NCBI GenBank assembly: GCA_023485295.1 | Contig: JAMCZQ010000003.1 | Span: 1 to 59,046 of the forward strand | Origin: Candidatus Marsarchaeota archaeon | Lineage (GTDB): Archaea > Micrarchaeota > Micrarchaeia > Micrarchaeales > Micrarchaeaceae | Direction: 5' to 3' | DNA: 59,046 nt | Part shown: positions 1 through 8,660 of the stretch, one piece after another | Position numbering within the stretch: position 1 is the first letter of the stretch | Layout of the letters: the number at the start of each line of letters is the position of its first letter | The notes under the pieces: model-generated | Seen by the model: the letters and a program-made list of their open reading frames with translations, nothing else | The model's database searches: none | What the model was told of the DNA's origin: nothing | Program-made: the position numbers and the translations under genes

Positions 1-117
1 CAAGCACAAGCGTAGATTATAGGCTCTAAGAATCGTATTTTCATGAAGCAGATGCTTTCAAATACAAGAGCCTACACAAGCTCATGCTAGCATAAAGGAC
101 ACCGCAATTATTTTGGC

Positions 118-172
118 TATAAACCTTTAAATACCTTGCTACGCGCGTGCAGAAACCGGAAGCGCAGCAAGG
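118..172 (+). other. TATA-like elements and strong hairpin, possible small RNA locus
   Basis: This lies in the gene-free stretch 1-311. Two TATA-like motifs occur, TATAAA at 118-123 and TTTAAATA at 126-133. They are followed by a perfect 7-bp inverted repeat, CCTTGCT (134-140) with AGCAAGG (166-172), which continues inward as GCGC (143-146) with GCGC (162-165) after a 2-nt bulge. The hairpin is GC-rich against an AT-rich background. It could be an RNA stem or a DNA operator. The nearest TATA abuts the stem, so a transcript starting about 26 nt downstream would begin inside the hairpin; the further TATA fits little better. I see nothing else in 1-311. Confidence 0.25.
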
Positions 173-311
173 ACATTATTTCTGAAGCAGCACCGCCCTA
201 GTAATCTCTATGTGAAATGTATGCTATTGCTGATTTCAACACGATAAATATTATAAACATTTTTATTTCTATCATTGCGATATAACAATATAGTAATATT
301 GGAATGATAAA

Positions 312-449
312 TTGGCAAAAAAAGAGAATATGTTATATCCTGTTAGGGATATGGCAATAAGTACTGGCAAGGTTGTCATAACTACTGCAGAGATGGACAA
401 TATATCTGGTAAGCAACATCAATTACCATATCAAATCTTGTTTATATAG
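312..449 (+). CDS. Possible small ORF, 45 residues, TTG start
   Basis: A TTG-initiated reading frame encodes 45 residues beginning MAKKENMLYPVRDMAIS. A GGAATGAT sequence about 4 nt before the TTG resembles the archaeal ribosome binding site. The frame overlaps the 3' end of the convergent zincin-like gene by 19 bp, so it may be the 5' remnant of a longer gene. I recognise no family. It could equally be a chance ORF. Confidence 0.25.
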   Translation: MAKKENMLYPVRDMAISTGKVVITTAEMDNISGKQHQLPYQILFI

Positions 450-1300
450 CTTTTAAACCCGCTTTTCGAAAGAAATTCCCAAAAATCCTCGTTGTCTACG
501 ACTTCTGCATACTTCGGGATTATTCTGTTTAGCCTTTTTGCCAGTTCCGGGCTGCATACGCCTTTTAGCTGGTCCATGTATGTTTCCCTTGCATTTGGCT
601 TTTCCAAGCCGAGTCTTTCCGTGAGTAAGCCATAAGGTGCGAAATACCTCAAAACTGCTTCTTCGAATTCGCGCTTGTTTTTATCTGCAATGACGTTATA
701 TCTGGAAAACAAGCAGTGCAGCAATTCGTGCAACAATACAGAAGCGGGCTCATTCCTGTCCTTTTTCAGCGCGATTTCACCTATCCTATGGCCTATTACG
801 CTTATGTCTTTATTTACCGCCAGCTTCTGACCTTGAGAGCCGGTTTTTATGCTGTACTTATCCAATATTATTACAAGCTTTTTTGGCAGATCCATTTTGA
901 ATATTTCCCATATGTTTTTTTCTATATCTTCTATTTTTTGTGAGAAGGTACTGTTTATCGCCCCTTTTAATTCGTTGAAGAAATCGTCGTTTTCTTTTTC
1001 TAGATGCACGTCGAGATTATCGAGCATGGAAACTATTTCTGCATATTCGGGCTTTTCTATTTCCTTTTCCGGATTGTCATCGAAGCATACATCCCATATA
1101 TATTGCTCTTGTGGCATCGAAACTGAAGCTTCAAATATCCTGCTTGAGAGATATACTTCCTTGCCGAAGAAAGCCGGGAACCGCTTTACAGGTTCTGGAA
1201 GGCTACCCTTCCCGAAAATGTTAAAAATAGCATCAAGCTTTCTGAATCTGTTGTTGGTAATGAATTTTATTTCCAATTTAAAACCCAAATTTTTGTACAT
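431..1300 (-). CDS. HExxH zincin-like hypothetical protein
   Basis: This 289-residue protein has no family I can name. The clear motif is HELLH at residues 191-195, preceded by a hydrophobic ASVLL run, as in the zinc helix of metallopeptidases. A Glu-rich segment (REFEEA, about residues 210-215) follows 17-20 residues later and could provide the third metal ligand, as in gluzincin-like folds. There is no signal peptide or membrane segment, so the protein should be cytoplasmic. The N-terminal 180 residues are charged and rich in Glu and Lys. It is a single gene reading toward the left edge of the window. Protease activity is inferred only from the motif. Confidence 0.7.
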   Translation of the reverse strand: MYKNLGFKLEIKFITNNRFRKLDAIFNIFGKGSLPEPVKRFPAFFGKEVYLSSRIFEASVSMPQEQYIWDVCFDDNPEKEIEKPEYAEIVSMLDNLDVHLEKENDDFFNELKGAINSTFSQKIEDIEKNIWEIFKMDLPKKLVIILDKYSIKTGSQGQKLAVNKDISVIGHRIGEIALKKDRNEPASVLLHELLHCLFSRYNVIADKNKREFEEAVLRYFAPYGLLTERLGLEKPNARETYMDQLKGVCSPELAKRLNRIIPKYAEVVDNEDFWEFLSKSGFKSYINKI

Positions 1301-1381
1301 CTGTTTACTTATATCTTAGATTTATTATTAATTTATAATATATAGCTTGGGTTTTTGTCTTTTGAGCAAGGAGGCGAAAAA

Positions 1382-1636
1382 TCAGCTGACGCCTTCCCTG
1401 TCTACATTGCCGCATCTGACGCATGTGTACATGACCAGCGGCGCTTCGTCTCCATACACTATTCCGTGGTAGTACACTATTGCCTTGTCGTAGCCGCACT
1501 TGCTGCACTCGTGCTCAATCAAGCCAAGTATCTCTGTCTTGTAGCCGCAGGCATTGCACTGGTAAAAAGGCTTGCCTTCCTCTTCGACAAAATGCATGTT
1601 TGTGCCGCACTTTGGGCATATGTTTGAAGTGGCCAT
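1382..1636 (-). CDS. tfs: TFS / RNA polymerase subunit M-like zinc-ribbon protein
   Basis: This is a small two-ribbon protein of 84 residues. The N-terminal ribbon has CPKCG and CNACG pairs, and the C-terminal ribbon has CSKCG and CVRCG. Between the second pair sits GDEAPLVMYTC, which matches the hairpin of archaeal TFS and eukaryotic TFIIS/RPB9, where an acidic Asp-Glu pair reaches into the polymerase active site to stimulate cleavage of backtracked RNA. TFS is usually about 100-110 residues, so this copy is short, mainly in the linker. The function is inferred from the retained DE pair. A general RPB9-like zinc-ribbon protein is the alternative. Confidence 0.75.
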   Translation of the reverse strand: MATSNICPKCGTNMHFVEEEGKPFYQCNACGYKTEILGLIEHECSKCGYDKAIVYYHGIVYGDEAPLVMYTCVRCGNVDREGVS

Positions 1637-1754
1637 GCATGCTCTATTTATCCCTTAATGCTTTTATTCTTATTTGCAAGGCCAGGGCAGGCAAATTGCT
1701 TTATGCAGAACTAAAATAAGGAAGAAAAAGAAGAAGCTGCATTGTGCGTGCAGC

Positions 1755-2381
1755 TCATTCAAGCAGGCTTTCAAGCTTCTTGTTTGCCTCGCTCCAGTTC
1801 ACTATGTTCCACCATGCGCCCACGTAATCCGCACGCTTGTTCTTGTACTGCAGGTAATACGCATGCTCGAACTCGTCAAGTATCAGAACTATCGGCATTT
1901 CTGCGAGGTGGTTCATAAAGTGGTTTTCCACAGTCATGATGTTGAGGTTGCTGTTTTCCTTGTCGTAAGTGAGCACAGCCCACCCAGTTCCAGGGTTTGA
2001 ATTGGCGGCTTCGGTAAAGAGCTTTTTGAATTTGTCGTAGCTGCCGTATTGCTTATCTATCAGGTCGCCAAGCTTGCCGCCGGGCTTGTCGCCGCCCTTG
2101 CCTTCTGGGGCCATGTCCTTCCAGTAAAGCGTGTGGAGCTTGTCGCCGTTTATGTTGAACGTCAGGTTCCTGAGCACACCGTGTATGTCGTAGCTCTTGA
2201 CCTCTTCTTTTATGATTCCGTTTAGCCTGTCTATCAGCGTGTTTGCAGTATTTACATAGCCTTTGTGGTGGCCGTTATAATGCACATCCACTATCTCTTT
2301 GCTTATGTACGGCTCCAGCCCATCTATTTTGTAAGGCAAAGGAGGCAATTCGTATTTCCTTAATCCTTTTATCTCTTCCAC
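1755..2381 (-). CDS. sod: Superoxide dismutase (Fe/Mn family)
   Basis: This 208-residue protein converts superoxide to oxygen and peroxide. All four metal ligands are visible: His34 ([10 protein letters not shown]), His83 (KLHTLYW), and Asp169 and His173 in [12 protein letters not shown]. The usual DVWEHA signature reads DEFEHA here, with Phe in place of the common Trp. Length and start are normal for the family. Sequence alone does not tell iron from manganese. The gene is monocistronic and divergent from the MFS carrier. With the peroxiredoxin at 16.7 kb it points to a life with oxygen exposure. Confidence 0.95.
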   Translation of the reverse strand: MEEIKGLRKYELPPLPYKIDGLEPYISKEIVDVHYNGHHKGYVNTANTLIDRLNGIIKEEVKSYDIHGVLRNLTFNINGDKLHTLYWKDMAPEGKGGDKPGGKLGDLIDKQYGSYDKFKKLFTEAANSNPGTGWAVLTYDKENSNLNIMTVENHFMNHLAEMPIVLILDEFEHAYYLQYKNKRADYVGAWWNIVNWSEANKKLESLLE

Positions 2382-2435
2382 ATTATCACCTTGCCATAAA
2401 TGGGAAAACCTTTTTTTAACCTTTTTGATAAAATC

Positions 2436-2445
2436 CTTTTATAAC
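2436..2445 (+). promoter_or_regulatory. TATA box for the MFS carrier gene
   Basis: CTTTTATAAC lies 36-45 nt before the ATG at 2481. An archaeal transcript would start near 2465, giving a short leader that carries GTGAT as a ribosome binding site. This supports the ATG at 2481 over the TTG at 2463. Confidence 0.5.
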
Positions 2446-2480
2446 GCTTCAAAAATAAACAATTGTGTGATTTATTGGAC

Positions 2481-3746
2481 ATGCACTCCAGCATTGCAGG
2501 AATAAAGGGCAGAAGAGGCTTATGGATGTATTCCATGCTTCCGTATCAGATAGCGTATGGCCCGATAAGCACGATAATAGCGCTTTTCATTCTTGACCTT
2601 GGCGGCACAGTGATAGATGTATCGTACGCAATGGCTGCTTTTTATGCAGTCTCTATACCTGCAGCTATTTTTTGGGGAATCGCAGTTGACAGGTACAACA
2701 AGCGAAGGATATTGGTGCTCATTTCAATAATAAGCTCCGGGCTTGTGCTTCTCGGCCTTTCATTCACAAGCAGCATAGCAGAGGCGATCGCGCTCTTCGC
2801 ATTTCTTTCCTTCTTTACAGCAGCTGCTGCAACGCCATTGAGCCTTTTGGTAATGGAGACCATAGAAAAGGCATTCTGGGCCAGCGGATTTTCAAAGCTG
2901 CAGATGCTTTCAAGCATCGGCGGAAGTGTAGGCCTTTTGGTAGCAGCGGTGCTTACCGGGTTCCTGCCCCTGCGGCTCCTGATGCTGCTTCTCATACCAT
3001 TTGTCATTGTAGCATCGATAATCGCCATGAGCATAGTAGAGCCGAAAAAGGGCGCCGAAAGGCGCGATATAATAAAGAACAGCATGGCTTTGAGGTTCAG
3101 GCTTTTGATGCACAACCTTATTTTCATAAGGATACCGAGTCCGAAGTTCATTGGTTCATTTTTCAGGCGAGGCCCAAGGGGCTGGAGCACCCTTACAATA
3201 ATATATCTTGGCATGTTCGTATTCTATTTCGGGAGTGCGATATTCAACGCAGTGTACGTTCCAGGGTTAAGGAGCATAGGCTTCGCAAACTTTTACGTAT
3301 TCGCCATAATATTCGCAGGATATGCCGTGCAAGCTTATGTATTCCACTATTCGGGGGTTTTCACTGAAAAAAAGGGCGAGAAGAGCGCCCTCGTGGGCTC
3401 GCTGACCATGCGCTCTGTAGGCTACATTGCCATAGGCTTTGTGTTCCTGCTCTCCTTTGGCTTTGGGTCGCTGTTGCTAAACGTAATACTCTACGCATTG
3501 ACCGCAGGGCTGGCATATTCTGTATTTTACACAGCTTCGAATATAGTGCTGTTCGAGAGCATAGGATCCGAAAAGCCCGGCAGGAAGCTCGGGTTTTACA
3601 GCAGCATTGTCGGCATCGCGTACCTTGTGGGCTCGCTTATTGCAGGATACATTTCGTATTATATCGGTTATTGGTTCGCATTCGTGGTGTCTGGCCTGCT
3701 GATTGTAATATCCTTATTAATATTCTTTAGCATATACAAGAAGTAA
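2481..3746 (+). CDS. Major facilitator superfamily transporter
   Basis: This polytopic membrane protein of about 420 residues has two six-helix halves, as expected for an MFS carrier. A motif-A-like loop, GIAVDRYNKRRILV, lies between the second and third membrane segments and is the best signature. Charged cytoplasmic residues (GAERRDIIKN) mark the central loop. The substrate cannot be read from sequence. I chose the ATG at 2481, which has a GTGAT upstream, over the TTG six codons earlier. The gene is followed 8 nt later by the HPP-family membrane protein and then TruD, so the three probably form one transcript. Confidence 0.85.
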   Translation: MHSSIAGIKGRRGLWMYSMLPYQIAYGPISTIIALFILDLGGTVIDVSYAMAAFYAVSIPAAIFWGIAVDRYNKRRILVLISIISSGLVLLGLSFTSSIAEAIALFAFLSFFTAAAATPLSLLVMETIEKAFWASGFSKLQMLSSIGGSVGLLVAAVLTGFLPLRLLMLLLIPFVIVASIIAMSIVEPKKGAERRDIIKNSMALRFRLLMHNLIFIRIPSPKFIGSFFRRGPRGWSTLTIIYLGMFVFYFGSAIFNAVYVPGLRSIGFANFYVFAIIFAGYAVQAYVFHYSGVFTEKKGEKSALVGSLTMRSVGYIAIGFVFLLSFGFGSLLLNVILYALTAGLAYSVFYTASNIVLFESIGSEKPGRKLGFYSSIVGIAYLVGSLIAGYISYYIGYWFAFVVSGLLIVISLLIFFSIYKK

Positions 3747-3754
3747 GTGATGGC

Positions 3755-4351
3755 ATGGCGCTTGACTACAGGATGAAGGAACCAAGGAGCTTTAAAGAGG
3801 CTTTAAGGAGGCTCAAATACAGGGTAGTCCCTTCCATATTTGCAGGCGTAGCGCTAGGGGTCCTTGTTTTCATGCTGAAGTATTTTGAAATAGACAAGGC
3901 CTATGGCCTTGGCACGTCCGCCGTAATATTCACGTCATTCGCCAGCAGCATATACATAATGTTCATAATGCCGAATTCAAGGGCATCCCACAACTCCAAG
4001 TTCGTAAAAAGCTACGTCATTGCAGGCATAGTCGGCACGCTTGGAGGCCTGGGCCTTGCATATGTGCCATTGTATGCCATTGCGGCGATTGTCATGTTCA
4101 CGGTGTCGGTGCTGATGATAGTTACAAAGAGCGAGCATCCTCCTGCTGCAGCAATAGCCTTTGCTTTTGTGCTTTTCCACGTAGGCATAATCGGGATAAT
4201 AATTATAGCTTCTGGGGTTGCATTGGTAGTGTTGTTGCGTTTCGTTCTTGAGAAAAGCATGTTCGAGATCGAAAGGGAAGTTCGCAGGGTAGAGGAGAGG
4301 GAGAGGCTTAAAAGCGAAACGGCAAAGAAACAGAAAAAGAGGCGTGGTTGA
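3755..4351 (+). CDS. HPP family integral membrane protein
   Basis: This 198-residue protein has about four to five membrane segments followed by a charged C-terminal tail rich in Arg, Glu and Lys. The signature EHPPAAA occurs in the centre (TKSEHPPAAAIAFAF), which names the HPP family. Some HPP proteins have been linked to nitrite transport in plastids and cyanobacteria, but I cannot assign a substrate here. The gene overlaps the start of truD by 8 nt and follows the MFS gene closely, so coupled translation is likely. Confidence 0.8.
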   Translation: MALDYRMKEPRSFKEALRRLKYRVVPSIFAGVALGVLVFMLKYFEIDKAYGLGTSAVIFTSFASSIYIMFIMPNSRASHNSKFVKSYVIAGIVGTLGGLGLAYVPLYAIAAIVMFTVSVLMIVTKSEHPPAAAIAFAFVLFHVGIIGIIIIASGVALVVLLRFVLEKSMFEIEREVRRVEERERLKSETAKKQKKRRG

Positions 4352-5582
4352 ACTGAGGCCCCTTTACACCGGCTATAAGCCGAAAGCTTCAATAAAAGAA
4401 AGGCCAGAGGATTTTGTAGTAAACGAGATAACGCCAAGCGGGTTTGTGCTTAGCCCTGGCGCAAGATACAGCGGCAAAGATCTCGGCATCGAAGAATGTG
4501 AAAGCGGCAGCTATTCCGTATTTGTAATGCAGAAGAGGGGATGGAACACCATCCAAGCGCTTGGGGCGATAGCAAAAGCGCTTGGCAGAAGCAATAAAAC
4601 TGCAGGCTTTGCAGGCACAAAGGACAGGCGCTCACTTTCCGTGCAGCTGTGCAGCATCAAGGGGGTTAAGCCAGAAGAGCTATCGGGCTTGCGCATAGCG
4701 GACATCAGCATAAACGGAGCATGGCGCTCCGAAAGCGGCATAAAGCTTGGCGAGCTCAAAGGAAACGCTTTTGAGATAGTGGCAAGATGCAGCGGCACTG
4801 CAGAGGTCGACAGCATAAACAAGGCAAATGATTTTCTAGGAGGCTTATTCCCAAATTATTATGGATTGCAGAGATTTGGCGCAAGGGGCAATAATATCGA
4901 TATAGGCCTTGCAATGCTCAAGGGCGATTTTGAAGCTGCAGTGACAAGATTCCTTACTGACAATGCCAACGAAAATGATGCTGATGCAAAGGAAGCACGA
5001 GCGCGCTTTGCCGCAGAGATGGACTTCAAGAGCGCACTTGGGTATTTCCCAAAGCATTTGAAGTACGAAAGAAGGATTTTGGCGTACCTTGCGGAATACG
5101 GCCCAAACTATAGAGGTGCGCTCAGGTCCCTTCCTAGGCAATTGCTGATGATGTTCGTGCACTCTGTAGAGTCGGATATATTTAACAAAGTTGTAGAGCG
5201 AATGGTTGAAGAAGGTCATACAGCTCCAGTCCACGGCGACCTTTCATGCATGGCCGATTCCTACGGTTTCCCTGACTATTCCTCAGTTTCGGCAGATAGC
5301 GCTTCTGATGCAAGGTTTGTTCTGGCAAACATAGTTGGATACGACACAAAGATTCTTTCGCAGCAGGAAAAGGATATCCTAGAAGAATATGGAATAGGCA
5401 CTGATGACTTCAAGCTCAAGCAGATGCCAGAGCTTAGGGCAAAGGGGTCGTATCGTGCAGCATTCGCGCCATACAAAAACTTCAATGCCGATTGCGAAGG
5501 TAGCAAGTTAATTTTGGGATTTTCCCTTCCTGCAGGCTCTTATGCAACCGTACTGCTTTCCGAGTTCATAGATTTTGCATGA
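4344..5582 (+). CDS. truD: tRNA pseudouridine synthase TruD/Pus7 family
   Basis: This 412-residue protein isomerises a uridine of tRNA (U13 in bacterial TruD) to pseudouridine. The catalytic signature AGFAGTKDRR places the nucleophilic Asp at residue 94. A second family motif, FPNYYGLQRFG, lies near residue 160, and the RPEDFVVNEI segment near the N terminus is typical. The archaeal insertion domain occupies the middle. The start is GTG at 4344, inside the end of the HPP gene, which suggests translational coupling. Confidence 0.93.
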   Translation: MVELRPLYTGYKPKASIKERPEDFVVNEITPSGFVLSPGARYSGKDLGIEECESGSYSVFVMQKRGWNTIQALGAIAKALGRSNKTAGFAGTKDRRSLSVQLCSIKGVKPEELSGLRIADISINGAWRSESGIKLGELKGNAFEIVARCSGTAEVDSINKANDFLGGLFPNYYGLQRFGARGNNIDIGLAMLKGDFEAAVTRFLTDNANENDADAKEARARFAAEMDFKSALGYFPKHLKYERRILAYLAEYGPNYRGALRSLPRQLLMMFVHSVESDIFNKVVERMVEEGHTAPVHGDLSCMADSYGFPDYSSVSADSASDARFVLANIVGYDTKILSQQEKDILEEYGIGTDDFKLKQMPELRAKGSYRAAFAPYKNFNADCEGSKLILGFSLPAGSYATVLLSEFIDFA

Positions 5583-5597
5583 TGCAGCAGCCATGCG

Positions 5598-6029
5598 TCA
5601 AAGCTTTAGGCTATCTGCTGCCTTTGCTATTCTTTCATATGCCTTTTCCATCGAAGGCGGCATTTCACCATTACTTACCGCATGTTTGCCAATAGCGTAC
5701 ATGCCTATTTTGCCATAAACGGGTATGATGTGCATGTGTGCATGGAATACTGTTTGGCCTGCTGATGCGCCATTGTTGGCAATGTCTTTCACTCCTATGG
5801 CTTTCAACTTCTTTGAGGCTATATTGTTGAATGCATTTGTAAGCTTCAGCATCTCTGAAAGCACAGGAACTGGCATTTTATAAATGTCCTTGTAGTGGGC
5901 TTTTGGTATCACAAGCACATGGCCAAGCGATACAGGATATTTTGATGGCATTACAAAGCACAGCTCTCCTTCATAGAGTATGTCGTGCCGTTTTGAAACG
6001 ATGCCACAGAATACGCAATTTGCATTCAT
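5598..6029 (-). CDS. HIT family nucleotide hydrolase/transferase
   Basis: This 143-residue histidine-triad protein has the complete motif HAHMH (His96, His98, His100), with His98 the expected nucleophile that becomes nucleotidylated. An N-terminal CxxC (Cys5, Cys8) is common in zinc-binding HIT proteins. Likely substrates are dinucleoside polyphosphates or nucleotide phosphoramidates. Its start codon overlaps the stop of the upstream HIT gene by 4 nt (ATGA), so the two are made together and may act as a pair. Confidence 0.9.
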   Translation of the reverse strand: MNANCVFCGIVSKRHDILYEGELCFVMPSKYPVSLGHVLVIPKAHYKDIYKMPVPVLSEMLKLTNAFNNIASKKLKAIGVKDIANNGASAGQTVFHAHMHIIPVYGKIGMYAIGKHAVSNGEMPPSMEKAYERIAKAADSLKL

Positions 6030-6478
6030 GACATGATCGCCTCTCTGAGCCTTTTGGCTATCTCCCTGTCTTTGCGCATGCCTAACCCCGCCCTGCCTTC
6101 ATTGTATCTGGAAACGTCATTGTAGCAAGGTATTATGTCTATGTGCATATGCCCGCCATCTTCATGTATTCCCTTGAGCTCGAAAGGCACGCCATTTACT
6201 ATGTACAAATCGAAAAGCCGCAGGGGCTGCATTTTCCCGTTTTCTATTATTATCTTTGTTCCATCTGCCTTGAAGGCCTTCTTTACTGCAGAACACCCAA
6301 TCTTTGTAAGCTTTGCCGCTATGGCAAATTCTTCAGCACTCATAGACGCAAATGGCGCATGGCGTCTGTATACTACCTGTATGTGGCCCTCAGAGGCAGG
6401 GTGGGCTGCAGTCGCAATGTAGAATTGCCCGTAGTCGTATATTTTTCTCCTAAAACTAAGGCAGATATCACACTCCAT
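6026..6478 (-). CDS. HIT-like protein with altered triad (H-M-H-I-D)
   Basis: This 150-residue second HIT paralogue also starts with a CxxC (Cys3, Cys6). Its motif reads GGHMHIDIIP, so His110 and His112 are kept but the third position is Asp114 instead of His. His112, the nucleophile position, is intact. In normal HIT proteins the third His binds phosphate, so the substrate or the reaction may differ. The gene is first in a two-gene unit with the standard HIT gene. It may form a heterodimer with its neighbour, since HIT enzymes of the Hint branch work as dimers. That last point is inference. Confidence 0.8.
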   Translation of the reverse strand: MECDICLSFRRKIYDYGQFYIATAAHPASEGHIQVVYRRHAPFASMSAEEFAIAAKLTKIGCSAVKKAFKADGTKIIIENGKMQPLRLFDLYIVNGVPFELKGIHEDGGHMHIDIIPCYNDVSRYNEGRAGLGMRKDREIAKRLREAIMS

Positions 6479-6501
6479 TCGCCAGACCGCTGTGCATTAA
6501 G

Positions 6502-6599
6502 CGCCGGGATTGGGATTTGAACCCAAACTTCCCGAGGGAAACCAGATCTCGAGTTTCGCCGCAAAGCACTGGCGCGTTACCAGTTTCCGCCATCCCGGC
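6502..6599 (-). tRNA. tRNA-Ser(CGA) with a 14-nt intron at position 30/31
   Basis: This is a class II tRNA gene on the minus strand. The acceptor stem is GCCGGGA/TCCCGGC, the discriminator base is G73, and CCA is not encoded. The long variable arm has the stem TTCCC/GGGAA, and the T-arm is TTGGG-TTCAAAT-CCCAA. The anticodon stem only closes (CCAGA/TCTGG, loop CTCGAGA) if 14 nt at 6555-6568 are removed, which places the intron between positions 30 and 31. A bulge-helix-bulge fits: exon bases 25-28 (CGCC) pair with intron bases 9-12 (GGCG), flanked by 3-nt bulges, with a small intron hairpin GC-TTT-GC. G73 and anticodon CGA favour serine over leucine. Confidence 0.85.
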
Positions 6600-6750
6600 A
6601 TAATAAAGCGCTATTTGCGCAAAAGCTATTTGTGCTTGGTATATTTATTTCTATTTTTGCAAGCTTTATAATATTGCTGTATGCCAATATACGTGTCAGT
6701 TTGGCGAATGCCACAAAAGGCAAGCAATAGAAATTAATTAAATGCTTTAT

Positions 6751-6760
6751 CTTTAAATAA
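6751..6760 (+). promoter_or_regulatory. TATA box for the glycosyltransferase gene
   Basis: CTTTAAATAA is centred about 24 nt before the ATG at 6779. This spacing predicts that transcription starts at or next to the start codon, so the mRNA is probably leaderless. Confidence 0.55.
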
Positions 6761-6778
6761 TTTCATAAGGTATGATTC

Positions 6779-8326
6779 ATGCGAAACAAGTTCTTCGGAG
6801 ACGGGTTTACCCTTAGGATTGCCACAGTTGCGATATTCATAATATTAGCTATTGCGGGGCTGGGCTTTTCCATCTACCTATTTATCATAGCAAAGAACAT
6901 GTATATGTATGTGGTAGCTGCAGCTTTTGCAACCCTGTCTGTTGTTTCAGGATTCTTCAATATATCTGCATCGATACTTTATTACAGGTCTTATTTCTAC
7001 GGCAATTATATAGAGAAGATAAAGGCTGGGCTCAAGCCTCTTAAAAGATATCCGAGAATCGCAATAGCTGTGCCAGTATACAACGAAGACCCAGAGGTTG
7101 TAGAGGACACATTGGCAAACCTTAAAAAACTAAATTATCCCGCTAAAAAGCTATCTTTCTATCTGCTTGACGATTCGACTGAAATCGCAACACGCAAACG
7201 GCTTGAGAAGTTTTCAAGGACGAACGGCATAATTTATATGCATAGGGAAAAGCGCACAGGGTATAAGGCAGGCGCGCTGAATAACATGCTAAAATACATT
7301 TCGGAGGAGTATATAGCGATATTTGACTATGACGAAAGGCTCGTGAACCCTGATTTCATTATTGACCTTCTCCCATATTTCCAGGATGAGAGAATCTCAT
7401 ACGTGCAGACAGAAAAGACGCACAGAAAGGGCAACCTGTTTGCAGATTCAGTAAATGTGTTCGATGGCTTTTTCTTCAAATTCATAGAGCCCGCGAGGGC
7501 CTTGAACAACACTGCCATATTTGCAGGATCCTGCGGCATGATAAGGGTAGCGCCGTTGCGGGACATTGGCGGATTTCCTGAATATGTGATAGAAGACACA
7601 TTTTTCAGCTTTAAATCCGACATGCATAATTACAAAAGCCTTTATATACCAAAAGTGTATGCGCTTGGCAAGCCCATAACAAAATTCACTGAGCTTGTAA
7701 AGCAGCAGTGGCGCTACAACTACGGCGATACGCAATTCCTTAAATTTTTCCTGAAAAACAGGAAGAACTTCAAAGGCTCGCCCATATCCAGGATGGATTA
7801 CCTTACGCACGGGTTTGGTCTTAACTATATATCGATAATACTCATACTGTTCACGATAGTATCGATTTTCATAGTTTTCTCTGCCGTCCCTTTTGTAAAC
7901 CTGCAGCTTACACAGATATTCCAAGTGAGGTACGTCGGGCTTGACCTTGAGATATTCGGCTCTTTAGCGCTCGTTCTTTCATTCCTTGCGCCAGTTATAA
8001 TGACCAAGATATATTTCAACTCGATAAAGAAGGGCTTCATGGTCTTCGGGCTCAATTTCGCACTCGCATTCGTTAGGACAAAGGCAGCAATAGCAGCAAT
8101 TACAAAAAGGAATCCGGGCGTGCATTGGAACAGGGACAACGACATACGAACCAACAGGTTTGCCTTCTCTTTATACAACACAAAAACCGAGCTTAGTTTT
8201 GCTGCACTTATATTCTTGCTCAGCTACGTTGCTGAAATGACAAACCACGTGTCAGGTGGCCTGTGGCTTATGATTTACGGCGTAATGTACCTTCTGACAA
8301 CCATATTCATGTACAAATACGGCTAG
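6779..8326 (+). CDS. Membrane-bound family 2 glycosyltransferase, cellulose-synthase-like
   Basis: This 515-residue processive-type glycosyltransferase has two N-terminal membrane segments, a cytoplasmic GT-A domain (about residues 92-320) and further segments at the C terminus. Visible motifs are the entry strand IAVPVYNEDP, the first Asp pair LLDDS (131-133), a DxD-like FDYDER (183-187), an acceptor motif VIEDTFF and a Q-Q-W-R-Y variant of the QxxRW motif. The sugar and product are unknown. Secreted polysaccharide or glycolipid synthesis at the membrane is likely. The gene stands alone, with DUF424 9 nt downstream. Confidence 0.88.
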   Translation: MRNKFFGDGFTLRIATVAIFIILAIAGLGFSIYLFIIAKNMYMYVVAAAFATLSVVSGFFNISASILYYRSYFYGNYIEKIKAGLKPLKRYPRIAIAVPVYNEDPEVVEDTLANLKKLNYPAKKLSFYLLDDSTEIATRKRLEKFSRTNGIIYMHREKRTGYKAGALNNMLKYISEEYIAIFDYDERLVNPDFIIDLLPYFQDERISYVQTEKTHRKGNLFADSVNVFDGFFFKFIEPARALNNTAIFAGSCGMIRVAPLRDIGGFPEYVIEDTFFSFKSDMHNYKSLYIPKVYALGKPITKFTELVKQQWRYNYGDTQFLKFFLKNRKNFKGSPISRMDYLTHGFGLNYISIILILFTIVSIFIVFSAVPFVNLQLTQIFQVRYVGLDLEIFGSLALVLSFLAPVIMTKIYFNSIKKGFMVFGLNFALAFVRTKAAIAAITKRNPGVHWNRDNDIRTNRFAFSLYNTKTELSFAALIFLLSYVAEMTNHVSGGLWLMIYGVMYLLTTIFMYKYG

Positions 8327-8334
8327 GCGATAAA

Positions 8335-8646
8335 GTGATATACTTCAAGATTCATGACACTGATGAAGGCAAGATACTTGCCATGTGCGACCAGGAACTC
8401 ATAGGCAACGTATATGAGGATGGTGACATACTTCTTGACCTGAAGGATTATGCAGATTTCTATACAGGCGACCTTGTAAGGGATAACGAGGTAGGCATTG
8501 AGCCTGGAGAAAAATTCAATTCCGCAAACGTTGTTGGCAAGGCTTCGGTCAAGGTGGCCATAGAAAAGGACATAATAAAGAGCGAGAATGTCAAAAGCGT
8601 GAACGGCATACCCTATGCCCATGCTTACTGGCTTGACATAGACTAA
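8335..8646 (+). CDS. DUF424 family protein
   Basis: This is an archaea-specific protein of 103 residues with unknown role. Family features are FKIHDTDEGKILAMCDQEL at the N terminus, DGDILLDLKDYADFYTG in the middle and NGIPYAHAYW at the C terminus. I chose GTG at 8335 because GGCGAT lies 4 nt upstream and homologues start at this point. The open frame extends back into the glycosyltransferase, but that part does not look coding. Translation is probably coupled to the upstream gene. Confidence 0.8.
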   Translation: MIYFKIHDTDEGKILAMCDQELIGNVYEDGDILLDLKDYADFYTGDLVRDNEVGIEPGEKFNSANVVGKASVKVAIEKDIIKSENVKSVNGIPYAHAYWLDID

Positions 8647-8660
8647 ACCTGCTTAGCCAT

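Noticed and set aside
6502-6599. tRNA-Leu
   Set aside because: The long variable arm suits both, but G73 and the CGA anticodon exposed after intron removal point to serine.
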